The notes under the pieces were generated by a model, which saw only the letters and a list, made by a program, of their open reading frames with translations, made no database searches and had not been told where the DNA came from. A stretch of DNA of 64,000 bases from Inconstantimicrobium porci (GTDB lineage Bacteria; Bacillota; Clostridia; Clostridiales; Clostridiaceae), in assembly GCF_009696465.1 (NCBI RefSeq), contig NZ_VULX01000014.1:1-64000 (forward strand). Reading direction: 5' to 3'. The translations under genes and the position numbers were made by a program. Shown here piece after piece: positions 18,859 through 27,598 of this stretch; the first letter of the stretch is position 1, and each line of letters opens with the position of its first letter.

Positions 18859-20540
18859 ATGGGAGATAGAAAGAAGAGTTTTATTGTTCTTATTTCTGCT
18901 ATAATAGTGATATGCATAGCAGGAATTGCTTATTATGGGTTTATGTTCACTAAACAAACACCTAAAAAAGCAGATATAAACAAAGCTGTAAAGCAGGAGA
19001 AGAGACTAAAGGGTGATGAAGTTCCTAGTGATAAGATAAAGACTTTATCATTAGGCGATGACGTAAGAGATACCAAAGATATTATAGGAATATCAGATGA
19101 TAAAGTTGTTTACAGAAGAAATAACGTTGAGCTTAAGATAGCCGACAGAAAAACAAAAAAATCAGATGTTATTGAAGGCTTTGATTTGAGTACGGAATAT
19201 ATAGTCATAAAGTAAGTACAATTTATAAGATTAATTTTAGTGAGAAGGATTTAATAGGTATGTATTCATTTGATATTGATCTAAAGAATGGATATATGAT
19301 TATTGGGGCAAGAAGTAGTGATAAAAAGAATGTTACTTTTAATCTGCTTACACTGTTAGACATTAAGAATAAAAAGAAGACACTGCTTGCAAAATCTTCA
19401 GAGAAAATCAGTACTTCAATACATTATCCTAATGTGGCATTCCAGATTAAAGACAAGATTCATGCATACAATATCGAAAAGAAAAAAGATGATTTTGTTC
19501 TTCAGTGTGGGAAAATTCCATGTAATACTATAATAAAAGATGAATATGTAATATGGAATGATGACAAGCTTTCTATATACTCTATAAAGGATAAGAAACT
19601 GTATGAGACAGCTAACGGCTGGTTTGTGAACGATCCTAATAACGAGGATGTAAAAATGATCAGCGGAGATATATTGTTCTGGAAAGATAATGACAATGTC
19701 AGATATTTGAAATTAAAGGATATAAATAAATAATTCAGAGTATATATGTATGATATAGAAAATAAAAATGAACAAAGTATATACACTAATAAATTATCAG
19801 AAGGTAAAAATGTAGAGATAATAAATTTTGATGTGGATATAGAAAAAGGATTTCTTATATGTCAGGAGTCTGATAATAGTACTGAAAGACTGGTACTAGT
19901 TAATTTAAATAAAAACAGCAGAAGGATATTGGCTAAGACACAAGGAATGTTTGAATTATGTTTAAAGTATCCTCAGGTAGTTTTTGGAAGAGATATTAAA
20001 GATATCAATCCTTATTACGATGCTATTGCAGAAAAAGCATGTTATTATATTAAAGAAAGAGAAACGATTTATATTGGCGGGACAAGCATTGATTATCTGA
20101 TGATTAAGCATCTGCCACTGAATATTAAATACACTGTAATAACAAATTCCATAATAACTGCAGATGAGCTTAGAAAATTTGAAAATGTTGATGTGTATAT
20201 TATGCCGGGAAAAGTGAGGGGCCACGGCAATATGCGTGACTCTTTAACACTTCAGTTTTTGCAAAACATCAAAATTGATTTAGCATTTATTGCTGGGCCA
20301 TGCATTTCATCACAGTTCGGTTTGAGCAATACTTCATTTGAAGCAGCATCACTGCAGACTGCTGTAATGAATTCTGCAAGAGAAACTATATGGCTTATAC
20401 CAAATACAAAGTTCGGCGTTGAGTCTTTATCAAAGATAGCAGATATAAAAGACATCAGCAGAATAATTACTGATTGTGAAGCTGTTGAAGATGAAGTTGA
20501 AAAAATAAGGAATCAAGGAATAGATATAGTAATTGTATAA
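18859..20540 (+). pseudogene. broken membrane-anchored propeller-like protein joined to a DeoR sensor domain
   Basis: Reading begins at ATG 18859 (AGGGGTGAGAGG upstream) with a transmembrane anchor (about residues 8-28) and a charged outer region. The frame closes at 19215 but continues in the +2-shifted frame from about 19210 (VSTIYKINF...), implying a frameshift. That frame meets a single in-frame TAA at 19731, then continues to 20540. Repeated patterns such as LLAKSSEKISTSIHYPNVAF and ILAKTQGMFELCLKYPQVVF suggest propeller blades. From about 19985 the protein changes to a DeoR-type C-terminal sensor fold (ETIYIGGTS, YTVITNSIITADEL, DLAFIAGPCIS, NTKFG, RIITDCEAV). No DeoR helix-turn-helix is present. 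Probably not functional as one protein; the last ORF (from 19746) could still be made. Confidence 0.6.
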
Positions 20541-20575
20541 AAGAAAAATAAATTATAAGTTTTGGAGATGATAAT

Positions 20576-20767
20576 ATGGAACTACCAACCCATATTGTAG
20601 CAGCAGGTGGAATTATTTTTAACGAAGCAAATAAAATACTGCTTGTCAAGAACCCAAGAAAAGGATGGGAGTATCCTGGCGGTGAAATTGAGAATGGAGA
20701 AACAATTATAGATGGACTGAAAAGAGAGATAAAATCCACATGTTTTTCGCTACTCTGTAGTAACTAA
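20576..20767 (+). pseudogene. truncated NUDIX hydrolase, N-terminal part
   Basis: A 63-aa ORF with a good ribosome site (TTGGAGATG) and a normal NUDIX beginning: VAAGGIIFNEANKILLVKNP, then GGEIENGETIIDGLKREI. The NUDIX box GX5EX7RE is present, but the EEXGU end is lost: from about residue 55 the sequence becomes unrelated (STCFSLLC) and stops. The normal protein would be 130-150 aa. The following bases belong, in another frame, to a DeoR sensor fragment, so the gene was cut by recombination or deletion. Confidence 0.65.
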
Positions 20768-21161
20768 TTCTGTACGTATTGCAGATGAACTGTCATATCA
20801 TGATAATATTGATGTATATGTTTTAGGTGGAAAAATGAGATGCAGAGGTGTCTGCGATGATATGATGACTCTAAGACAGTTAGAGGCAATGAGGTTTGAT
20901 AAGGGATTTTTAACAGGATATGGTGTAAGCAGTGAATATGGACTGAGTAATACATCAATAAATACAGCGGCTTTACATAAGACTGTAATCGAAAACTCCA
21001 TAAGTAGTGTTGTATTGGTACCATCTTATAAAATTGGAAGGACTGGCTTTTCAGTAGTAGACGAAATTGAAAAAATCAGTATTCTTATTACAAATAAAGA
21101 TGCTGATAAATTAGAAATTAAGAAGATTAAAGATAAAGGGATAAAAGTAATACTGGTATAA
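20733..21161 (+). pseudogene. DeoR-family C-terminal sensor domain fragment
   Basis: An open frame without start codon or ribosome site. Translation from 20751 gives YSVVTNSVRIADEL, DVYVLGGKMR, YGLSNTSINTAALHKTVIEN and VLVPSYKIG, colinear with the DeoR sensor in the preceding gene (YTVITNS, VDVYIMPGKVR, GLSNTSFEAASLQTAVMN, LIPNTKFG). Both end with a Lys/Ile-rich tail closing in GI(K/D)VILV or GIDIVIV. It is a paralogue of that domain, missing its first third and any DNA-binding domain. Confidence 0.6.
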
Positions 21162-21220
21162 TAATTCTTATAAATGACAACTTTAATAAGTTATAGGTCA
21201 CAGGTCAAAGACTATGGTTG

Positions 21221-21247
21221 TTTGGCGGTAGAACCTCCATAAAATAA
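21221..21247 (+). repeat. dispersed modular intergenic repeat, partial copy B
   Basis: A short block, TTTGG-CGG-x5-CCTCCATAAAAT, matches the inverted-repeat module of the other copies (TTTGGAGG...CCTCCAT-AA). It closely resembles the copy near 27.2 kb when that is read on the minus strand. It sits just before a bidirectional terminator. Confidence 0.45.
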
Positions 21248-21278
21248 AGAATCAGTAAGCAGCGCCTACTGATTCTTT
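21246..21278. terminator. bidirectional terminator between the decayed locus and ygiQ
   Basis: A 12-bp stem, AAAGAATCAGTA with TACTGATTCTTT, surrounds a GC-rich 9-nt loop. It lies 20 bases after the stop of the minus-strand ygiQ gene and serves both directions. Confidence 0.8.
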
Positions 21279-21297
21279 CATACAATTTTAAATTAGA

Positions 21298-23271
21298 CTA
21301 ACTTGTTTTTCTTCTGCTATTTTTTAATCTGCTCTTTTTGCTGTGTGATGAGCTGCGTTTATCATTTTCTGGTTTAGCTCTTCTGTTACTTTTTGAACCT
21401 GTACCAGCGCTTATATGTTTGAACTTACCATGAGGGGCTTTTCCTTTGTCACTGTATCTGCTTTCTTTTGGAGGATTCCAATCTATTAGACAGTTTGGTC
21501 CTTTACCAATAAGATCTTCTCTATGTGCTAATAAAAGTGCTTTCTTTACAAGGTTATAGTTCTTAGGAACTTTAAACTGCAGAAGTGCTCTCTGCATATC
21601 TTTTTCTTCCTGTGTTTTTGGAACATAAACATGTTCGCCAGTCATTGGGTTGATTCCTGTATAGTACATTGTAGTTGAAAGACTTCCAGGTGTAGGGTAG
21701 AAGTCCTGAACCTGCTCTGGCATATACTTCATATCTCTTATATATAAAGCAAGTTCAATGGCAGCATCAAGGTCACTTCCTGGATGTGAGCTCATTAAGT
21801 ATGGAACTAGGAACTGGTTCATTCCAACCTTTTTATTTGTTTCATAATACTTTTTAACAAATCTGTCATATACAGCTCTGCTTGGCTTACCCATCTGAGT
21901 AAGAACTTTATCACTTACATGTTCAGGAGCAACCTTAAGCTGACCACTTATATGATATTTGCAAAGTTCACGCATGAATTCCTGATTTTTATCTTCAATC
22001 AGGTAATCATATCTAATTCCACTTCTGACGAAGACCTTCTTTATTGTAGGAATGTTGCGTACTCTTTTTAAAACTGAAAGATATTCAGAATGATCTACAA
22101 TTAAGTTTTTACATGGTTTTGGGAACATACACTGTTTAGTTTTGCATGTGCCAAACTGTTCCTGCTTTTTACATGCTCTATGTCTGAAGTTAGCAGTAGG
22201 ACCACCTATATCATGTATATATCCTTTAAAGTCGCTAAGTGTAGTAAGAAGCTTTGCTTCATCTACTATTGAATCACCGCTTCTGTTTTGAATTACTCTT
22301 CCCTGGTGGAAAGTTAAAGCGCAGAAGGAACATGATCCAAAGCAACCTCTATGGCTTGTGATTGAGAACTTAACTTCCTTGATGGCAGGTATTCCGCCTA
22401 GAGGTTCATATATTGGGTGATATGTTCTTTTGTAAGGAAGATTATATGTAAAGTCCATTTCCTCTTCAGTTAAAGGAACCTGCTGAGGATTTTCAACGAG
22501 ATACCAGTCACCATGTTTTTGTATTATGCCTTTTCCAACTATAGAATCTTGTTCAAGAGCTTCTTTTCTGAAACTTTCTGCATATTTCATCTTATCAGTA
22601 GAGACGTCTTCAAATGAAGGAACTTCCACATAGTTTTGTAATTTTGAAATATCCTTTGTTAAATAGCATGTTCCTCTAATATCAGTCATTTTGTCGATTG
22701 ACATACCATATTTCATCATATCGGCAATCTGAACTATTGTCTTTTCGCCCATACCATAAGATAAGAGATCTGCCTTAGAGTCAACGAGGATACTTCTTCT
22801 AACTTTGTTATCCCAGTAATCATAATGCGCAAATCTTCTAAGACTTGCTTCGATTCCACCGATTACTATAGGAATATCTTTATATGCTTCACGGACTCTA
22901 TTACAGTAGACAATTACGGCTCTGTCTGGTCTGTAACCTGATTTTCCACCTGGAGAATAAAGATCATCATGTCTTCTTCTTTTGGCAGCAGTATAGTGGT
23001 TTACCATTGAATCTATATTACCTGAGTTTACAAGGAAAGCATACTTTGGTCTACCTAACTTCTTGAAGTCTTCGGCATTATGCCAGTCAGGTTGTGCAAT
23101 TATACCAACAGTATATCCGTTTGCCTCAAGCGTTCTTCCAATTATTGCAGTACCGAATGATGGATGATCTACATAGGCATCGCCAGACACAATAATGAAA
23201 TCAAGTTGTTCTATATTTCGCTTTTTTAAATCTTCCTTACATATAGGAAGAAAATCTTTTGCTAAGTTCAT
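21298..23271 (-). CDS. YgiQ family radical SAM protein
   Basis: 657 aa from the ATG at 23271, which has AAGGAGA upstream; the longer in-frame opening lacks a ribosome site. The N-terminal region (about 1-280) contains the UPF0313 features [12 protein letters not shown] and [16 protein letters not shown]. The radical SAM domain begins with CFGSCSFC (C310, C314, C317 for the 4Fe-4S cluster). A basic Ser/Arg/Lys tail of about 50 aa ends the protein. Members are found across anaerobes, but the reaction is not established. It is transcribed alone, away from its neighbours. Confidence 0.9.
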   Translation of the reverse strand: MNLAKDFLPICKEDLKKRNIEQLDFIIVSGDAYVDHPSFGTAIIGRTLEANGYTVGIIAQPDWHNAEDFKKLGRPKYAFLVNSGNIDSMVNHYTAAKRRRHDDLYSPGGKSGYRPDRAVIVYCNRVREAYKDIPIVIGGIEASLRRFAHYDYWDNKVRRSILVDSKADLLSYGMGEKTIVQIADMMKYGMSIDKMTDIRGTCYLTKDISKLQNYVEVPSFEDVSTDKMKYAESFRKEALEQDSIVGKGIIQKHGDWYLVENPQQVPLTEEEMDFTYNLPYKRTYHPIYEPLGGIPAIKEVKFSITSHRGCFGSCSFCALTFHQGRVIQNRSGDSIVDEAKLLTTLSDFKGYIHDIGGPTANFRHRACKKQEQFGTCKTKQCMFPKPCKNLIVDHSEYLSVLKRVRNIPTIKKVFVRSGIRYDYLIEDKNQEFMRELCKYHISGQLKVAPEHVSDKVLTQMGKPSRAVYDRFVKKYYETNKKVGMNQFLVPYLMSSHPGSDLDAAIELALYIRDMKYMPEQVQDFYPTPGSLSTTMYYTGINPMTGEHVYVPKTQEEKDMQRALLQFKVPKNYNLVKKALLLAHREDLIGKGPNCLIDWNPPKESRYSDKGKAPHGKFKHISAGTGSKSNRRAKPENDKRSSSHSKKSRLKNSRRKTS

Positions 23272-23579
23272 ATATTTTCTCCTTCTTATAAAGAGTATGT
23301 TGACTGAAATGTCAAAATTAAAATAATAAGAAATAATCATGTAAGACATTTAGTTATCTTTACATATAGTAACATAAGAAAGAGTAAATTTAAATAACAA
23401 CCATTATGCTAAAGTTGTGGACAAGTTGAAAAAATGGATAAAATATGTTCATAAAAATAATAAGAAAAATATATTTTGAGTAGATATGTATATACTATTA
23501 ATGATAAAATATAGTGTAGAATTTTGCGTTAAGCAGAATTAAGGTTTAATTCACATAAAAAAGGGAGAGTGATATACAA

Positions 23580-23615
23580 GTGGATTCGGGGCCTTATATT
23601 AGATTGAAAAAATAG
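23580..23615 (+). CDS. putative 11-aa leader peptide
   Basis: A GTG codon at 23580, ten bases after GGGAGAG, opens an ORF reading M-D-S-G-P-Y-I-R-L-K-K and stopping at 23615. The stop overlaps the 5' arm of the hairpin at 23614-23665. Such an arrangement, a short well-initiated ORF ending in a hairpin ahead of a structural gene, is typical of translation-coupled attenuation. It could also be chance. Confidence 0.35.
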   Translation: MDSGPYIRLKK

Positions 23616-23665
23616 AAAAAGAGACAGTAAGGTTAATATTTAATTATTATTGTTTCTCTTTTTCT
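23614..23665 (+). terminator. hairpin/possible attenuator upstream of the MgtE-N/CBS gene
   Basis: An 11-bp stem (AGAAAAAGAGA at 23614-23624 with TCTCTTTTTCT at 23655-23665) surrounds a 30-nt AT-rich loop. The U-run is within the 3' arm. It is 21 nt before the downstream start codon and overlaps the stop of the putative leader peptide. Confidence 0.5.
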
Positions 23666-23686
23666 CATAATGGAGGAGTAAGAATA

Positions 23687-24961
23687 ATGATTAAATTAAG
23701 TTCTTTCGGTTTTAACGATATCTTAAATAAAAGTGTGCTTGATGAATTTGGTGGATCTTTAGGCGAAATTAAAGATATCTATACTACATCTGAAAGTGGG
23801 ACTCTTAGAGTTATTGGGTATCAGATAAAAAAAGGAAGTCTGATACTTGATTATGAATTTAGAAATATAAGTTTTTATCAGAAAGATAATGGTAGAATAA
23901 AGATAGTTACAAAAGGAAGCAGAGAGATTCTTCCGAGAACATACAGTTATTTACTTAACAGAGATTTGCTTAACAAAAAGGTTGTTGACCTTACTACAAA
24001 AACTGTTGTTAAAGTAAATGAGTTATTTATGGAAGAGATAGCAGGAGAGATAAGAATAAGAAAAGTTGAATGCAAAGATATACCTAAATATGAGGGGATT
24101 ACTTTTACCAATATAATGGATAGAGTATTATTTCACATTGGTAAAAATATAAATTGTAAAATATTACGCTGTGATGAAATAGAAGTTATAGATTCGTCAC
24201 AGGATAAGTATCATATCTCAAAAAGATTTGATAAACTTTCACAAATGCATCCTGCAGATCTTGCTGATATTATCGAAGATCTTGATGTTACGCAGAGAAA
24301 AGAAATATTCGAAAATCTTGATGAAGATCTTATAGCAGATACTCTTGAAGAGGTTAATCAGGAAATGAAGGGTGAAATAATAAAAGAACTTAGTGATACA
24401 AAGGTAGTTGAAGTTCTTGAAAGTATGCCTAACGATGAAATAGCAGATATGCTTGATGACCTTAATGAAGAAGAAAGAGAGAAGCTGCTTGTTAATATGC
24501 AGAATGAGGATGCAGAAGAAGTAAAAGAACTACTTGAATATGAAGATGAAACTGTAGGTTCGATAATGAATACAGATTATATTTCTATAAGTCTTGATAT
24601 TACAATAAAAGAAACAATAGAGCTTTTAAAAGACATGGATCCTGATGAGGAAGTAATGAATACAATTTACATTACAGATGATGATAATAAGATAAAAGGA
24701 TATGTTGGTTATAAGAATATAATTCTTCACAGTGGTGCAGAAGATAATATGAGGAAACTGAGCGAATTTGCTAATACAAAATTTAAGACAATAAATTATA
24801 AAGAAGATATAAGTGAGGCAGTTGAGCTGCTTGATAAATATGATTTGCTTGCTATACCAGTAGTAGATGATGAAAAAAAGCTTGTTGGATCAGTGCTTAT
24901 ACATGATATTGTTGATGAAACATTATATCCTATTTGGAAAAAGAAAAATAGAATAAAATAA
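23687..24961 (+). CDS. soluble MgtE N-domain/CBS-pair protein
   Basis: 424 aa without any membrane segment. The N-terminal half (about 1-165) looks like two PRC-barrel-like beta domains (EIKDIYTT, GYQIKKGSLILDYEF and NKKVVDLTTKTVVKVNE). An MgtE N-terminal helical domain follows (about 183-285: HPADLADIIEDL, MPNDEIADMLDDL), then two CBS motifs (about 285-415: VGSIMNTDYISI, AIPVVDDEKKLVGSVLI). In MgtE channels these domains sense cytoplasmic Mg2+ and gate the pore. Here the pore is missing, so the protein probably regulates a transporter elsewhere. GGAGGAG precedes the ATG. Confidence 0.8.
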   Translation: MIKLSSFGFNDILNKSVLDEFGGSLGEIKDIYTTSESGTLRVIGYQIKKGSLILDYEFRNISFYQKDNGRIKIVTKGSREILPRTYSYLLNRDLLNKKVVDLTTKTVVKVNELFMEEIAGEIRIRKVECKDIPKYEGITFTNIMDRVLFHIGKNINCKILRCDEIEVIDSSQDKYHISKRFDKLSQMHPADLADIIEDLDVTQRKEIFENLDEDLIADTLEEVNQEMKGEIIKELSDTKVVEVLESMPNDEIADMLDDLNEEEREKLLVNMQNEDAEEVKELLEYEDETVGSIMNTDYISISLDITIKETIELLKDMDPDEEVMNTIYITDDDNKIKGYVGYKNIILHSGAEDNMRKLSEFANTKFKTINYKEDISEAVELLDKYDLLAIPVVDDEKKLVGSVLIHDIVDETLYPIWKKKNRIK

Positions 24962-24975
24962 ATAATTAAAAAGTG

Positions 24976-25003
24976 TTGACAATAAATTACCAAGTAATAT
25001 ACT
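24976..25003 (+). promoter_or_regulatory. sigma-A-type promoter of the T-box/cysK-cysE operon
   Basis: TTGACA (24976-24981) and TATACT (24998-25003) are separated by 16 bp, immediately upstream of the T-box leader. Confidence 0.65.
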
Positions 25004-25035
25004 ATAAATATAGTAATTCATATCGTATTAGTAAG

Positions 25036-25286
25036 AATTCAAATGCAGTGATAAAGGAAAGTATCATAAAGGATGATTACAGAGAGAAAGTGTTGCTGAG
25101 AGCTTTTATCAATAATTTATGTGAAGTGCCCTTTTTGAGCAGGAGCCGGAAATTGTAGTATGGTATCCCGGGATTACCCGTTATAGTAATAGAACATTAT
25201 TGTGTTTGATAAGGTGGACATATTCAAGTAGAGTGGAACCGCGGAGTTTAAGCTTCGTCTCTAAATTATAGAGACGGAGCTTTTTT
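25036..25286 (+). promoter_or_regulatory. T-box leader, cysteine specifier, with terminator
   Basis: The T-box core GTGGAACCGCGG (25233-25244) precedes a terminator: 13-bp stem 25250-25262 with 25270-25282, then six T. Stem I pieces AGTATC, AGAGAG and GCTGAGAG are present. The specifier loop reads GAA-G-TGC-CC, giving TGC (Cys) at 25127-25129. Uncharged tRNA-Cys would stabilise the antiterminator and turn on the downstream cysteine synthesis genes. Specifier and target agree. Confidence 0.9.
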
Positions 25287-25482
25287 ATATATTCTATTCT
25301 ATTTAATAATGAATTTTAGTCGATTTTGTTTGCTGTAATGGCAGGTTGAAGAATGATCAATCATTGATGATCAATGATCATCGTTAGTAGTTACACAATA
25401 TGTATCGAATGGATTGCTTGTATGTCGTTATTAATGGGAACAAATAAAAAATGTAATAATAAAATATAAGGAGGAATTTATT
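25287..25482 (+). other. spacer between T-box and cysK with a TGATCA-rich palindrome
   Basis: The 196 bp contain no ORF of note. At 25360-25378 an 8-bp inverted repeat (ATCATTGA with TCAATGAT) lies in a stretch with three TGATCA/ATGATC words. It could be a small hairpin or protein site in the cysK mRNA leader. An AAGGAGG ribosome site ends the region. Confidence 0.4.
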
Positions 25483-26391
25483 ATGGTATTTAACAATGTT
25501 TTAGACTTGATAGGAAGTACGCCAGTATTAAAAATTAGTAATATAGATGCAGGAGAAAGAGGAGACGTATTTTTAAAGTTAGAAAAGTACAACCCTGCAG
25601 GAAGTATTAAAGACAGAGCAGCACTTGGTATGATTGAAAGAGCAGAAAAGGATGGAAAGATTAAGCCTGGAGATACTTTAGTTGAACCTACTTCAGGAAA
25701 TATGGGAATAGGTATTGCAATGATAGGAAAATTAAAAGGTTATAAAGTTGTAATAGTTATGCCTGAATCAATGAGTAAGGAAAGAAGAAGTCTTGTTAAA
25801 GCTTATGGAGCTGAACTTGTATTAACTGAAGGTTCGAAAGGAATGAAGGGTGCAATAGCAAAAGCTGAAGAACTTGTAAAAGAAAAAGGATACTTTATGC
25901 CTCAGCAGTTTACAAACCCAGCAAATCCACAAAAGCATTATGAAACAACAGCAGCAGAAATCTTAAAGGATATACCTGATCTTGATGTGTTTGTTGCAGG
26001 TGTTGGAACTGGTGGAACTGTATCAGGAGTAGGTAAGAAGCTTAAGGAAATGAAGAAAGATATAACTATAATAGCTGTAGAGCCAGCGAATTCACCAGTT
26101 ATTTCAGGAGGCGCTCCAGGTGCTCATAAAATACAGGGTATAGGTGCTGGATTTATTCCAGAGATATATGATAAGAATGTTGTAGACAAGGTTATACAGA
26201 TAACAGATGATGAAGCATTTGAAGGAGCAAGAGAAGTTGCTTCAAATGAAGGAGTACTTATAGGGATATCAGCTGGTGCAGCATTAAAGGCAGCATTAAA
26301 GGCAGCTAAAGAAATTGGAAAAGGCAAGAAAGTATTGGCTATAGCACCAGATGGAGGAGAAAAGTATATCTCTATGGGTTTATATGACTAG
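25483..26391 (+). CDS. cysK: cysteine synthase (O-acetylserine sulfhydrylase)
   Basis: 302-aa PLP enzyme that makes L-cysteine from O-acetylserine and sulfide. The PLP lysine is K43 in NPAGSIKDRAAL. The substrate loop EPTSGNMGIG is near 65-74, the phosphate-binding GVGTGGTVSG near 170, and ISAGAALKAAL near the C terminus. It is controlled by the cysteine T-box upstream and followed 33 nt later by cysE, which makes its substrate. Confidence 0.96.
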   Translation: MVFNNVLDLIGSTPVLKISNIDAGERGDVFLKLEKYNPAGSIKDRAALGMIERAEKDGKIKPGDTLVEPTSGNMGIGIAMIGKLKGYKVVIVMPESMSKERRSLVKAYGAELVLTEGSKGMKGAIAKAEELVKEKGYFMPQQFTNPANPQKHYETTAAEILKDIPDLDVFVAGVGTGGTVSGVGKKLKEMKKDITIIAVEPANSPVISGGAPGAHKIQGIGAGFIPEIYDKNVVDKVIQITDDEAFEGAREVASNEGVLIGISAGAALKAALKAAKEIGKGKKVLAIAPDGGEKYISMGLYD

Positions 26392-26424
26392 ATACTAATT
26401 TATTTACAAAGGAAGTGTTTTCGG

Positions 26425-27009
26425 GTGTTTAAAAATCTTAATTATGATTTGCAAAGAGTGCTTGATAATGATCCAGCAGCAAGAAACAAACTTGAAGTAT
26501 TAATTCTTTATCCCAGTGTTCATGCACTTATAAGTCATAGAATAGCACATTGGTTTTATAAGCATAAAATGTTTTTTATAGCAAGATTAACATCTCAGCT
26601 TTCAAGACATTTTACTGGTATAGAAATTCATCCTGGTGCAAAAATAGGAAAAGGACTATTTATTGATCATGGTATGGGAGTAGTAATTGGAGAAACAGCC
26701 GAAATTGGAGATAATGTTACAATTTATCATGGTGTTACACTTGGAGGAACAGGTAAAGAAAAAGGCAAGAGACATCCTACTGTAGGAAATAATGTTTTAA
26801 TAGGATGTGGAGCAAAGGTTCTAGGCAATATTAAAATTGGTGACAATTCTAATATTGGTGCTAATTCAGTAGTCCTTAAGGATATTCCAGCTGGGGCTAC
26901 TGCTGTTGGCATACCAGCAAAGATTATTCAAAAACCTAGTGCTGAAATTATCGAAATAGAGGATTATAGAGGGAAAAAGAATAAAATCTATAACAATATG
27001 ACAATATAA
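26425..27009 (+). CDS. cysE: serine O-acetyltransferase
   Basis: 194 aa. A short N-terminal helical domain is followed by a left-handed beta-helix of hexapeptide repeats (about 65-165): [40 protein letters not shown]. The conserved catalytic His is in FIDHGMG, and acetyl-CoA contacts are expected in the LGGTGK loop. It transfers acetyl from acetyl-CoA to serine, feeding CysK. Its length is typical of the short Firmicute form. Start is GTG 26425 with AAAGGAAG upstream. Cotranscribed with cysK. Confidence 0.95.
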   Translation: MFKNLNYDLQRVLDNDPAARNKLEVLILYPSVHALISHRIAHWFYKHKMFFIARLTSQLSRHFTGIEIHPGAKIGKGLFIDHGMGVVIGETAEIGDNVTIYHGVTLGGTGKEKGKRHPTVGNNVLIGCGAKVLGNIKIGDNSNIGANSVVLKDIPAGATAVGIPAKIIQKPSAEIIEIEDYRGKKNKIYNNMTI

Positions 27010-27018
27010 ATTTATAAG

Positions 27019-27049
27019 AAAAAAATCACCGTTGTGTGATTTTTTTTTG
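27019..27049 (+). terminator. terminator of the cysK-cysE operon
   Basis: AAAAAATCAC and GTGATTTTTT pair around a short loop and continue into a run of T, 10 nt after the cysE stop. Confidence 0.85.
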
Positions 27050-27139
27050 TGTTCTATAATTATATATAGGATAAATGATGATATAGAATTGATAGTAATA
27101 CATAATAGTATAAACTTTTTGATAAATGAGAATTTACTA

Positions 27140-27540
27140 AATAATGTAGAATGTATATTGTATAATGTATAATTCAGGATGAAATCCGTAAATGGATTTT
27201 TATATTTTATGGAGGGTACCTCCAAACTTCTTAAATTGTATAATTACAGAGTTTTAAAGAGGAGCAAAGCTCCTCTTATTTAAGCAGGCATTCCAAATCT
27301 CTGATTTGGTATGTTCGCTTACGTCTCGACCAAGCAGGCATTCCAAATCTTTGATTTGGCATGTTCGCTTACGTCTCGACCAAGCAGGCATTCCAAATCT
27401 CTGATTTGGTATGTTCGCTTACGTCTCGACCAAGCAGGCATTCCAAATCTCTGATTTGGTATGTTCGCTTATGCCTTGGCGTGAACTCCTATTAGGAAGT
27501 TCAATTCGAAATTATAAATTTAACATTATATCTCAAATTT
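27140..27540 (-). repeat. dispersed modular intergenic repeat, copy C (inverted, expanded)
   Basis: Read on the minus strand, this spacer repeats the module order of the copy near 60 kb: a GGAGTTC/GAACTTCC hairpin, CCAAGGCATAAG, an AGAGGAG...CTCCTCT hairpin, AAACTCTGTAATTATA, TTTGGAGG...CCTCCAT, GATTTCATCCT, then GAATTATACATT...ATTCTACATT. The tandem 50-bp array at 27282-27475 is inserted in the middle. No gene lies in the 589 bp between cysE and plsC. Confidence 0.65.
27282..27475 (+). repeat. tandem repeat, 50-bp unit, about 3.9 copies
   Basis: Units start at 27282, 27332, 27382 and 27432, each beginning AAGCAGGCATTCCAAATC; the fourth diverges after about 40 bases. Units differ at only a few bases (for example CTCTG versus CTTTG at the loop). 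Each contains a hairpin, CCAAATC-TCT-GATTTGG, extended by weaker AAGC/GCTT pairing. There are no unique spacers between units, so this is not CRISPR. Confidence 0.9.
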
Positions 27541-27598
27541 CATTTATCAAATAGTTGTTATATCTTAATAAAAAATATATAAGGGGAGTGTTTTAGCT

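Noticed and set aside
24973-25158. 61-aa ORF downstream of the MgtE-N/CBS gene
   Set aside because: It overlaps the T-box promoter and leader and has no ribosome site; the RNA element explains the sequence.
27282-27475. CRISPR array
   Set aside because: The 50-bp units are contiguous, with no unique spacers of constant length, and no cas gene is nearby.
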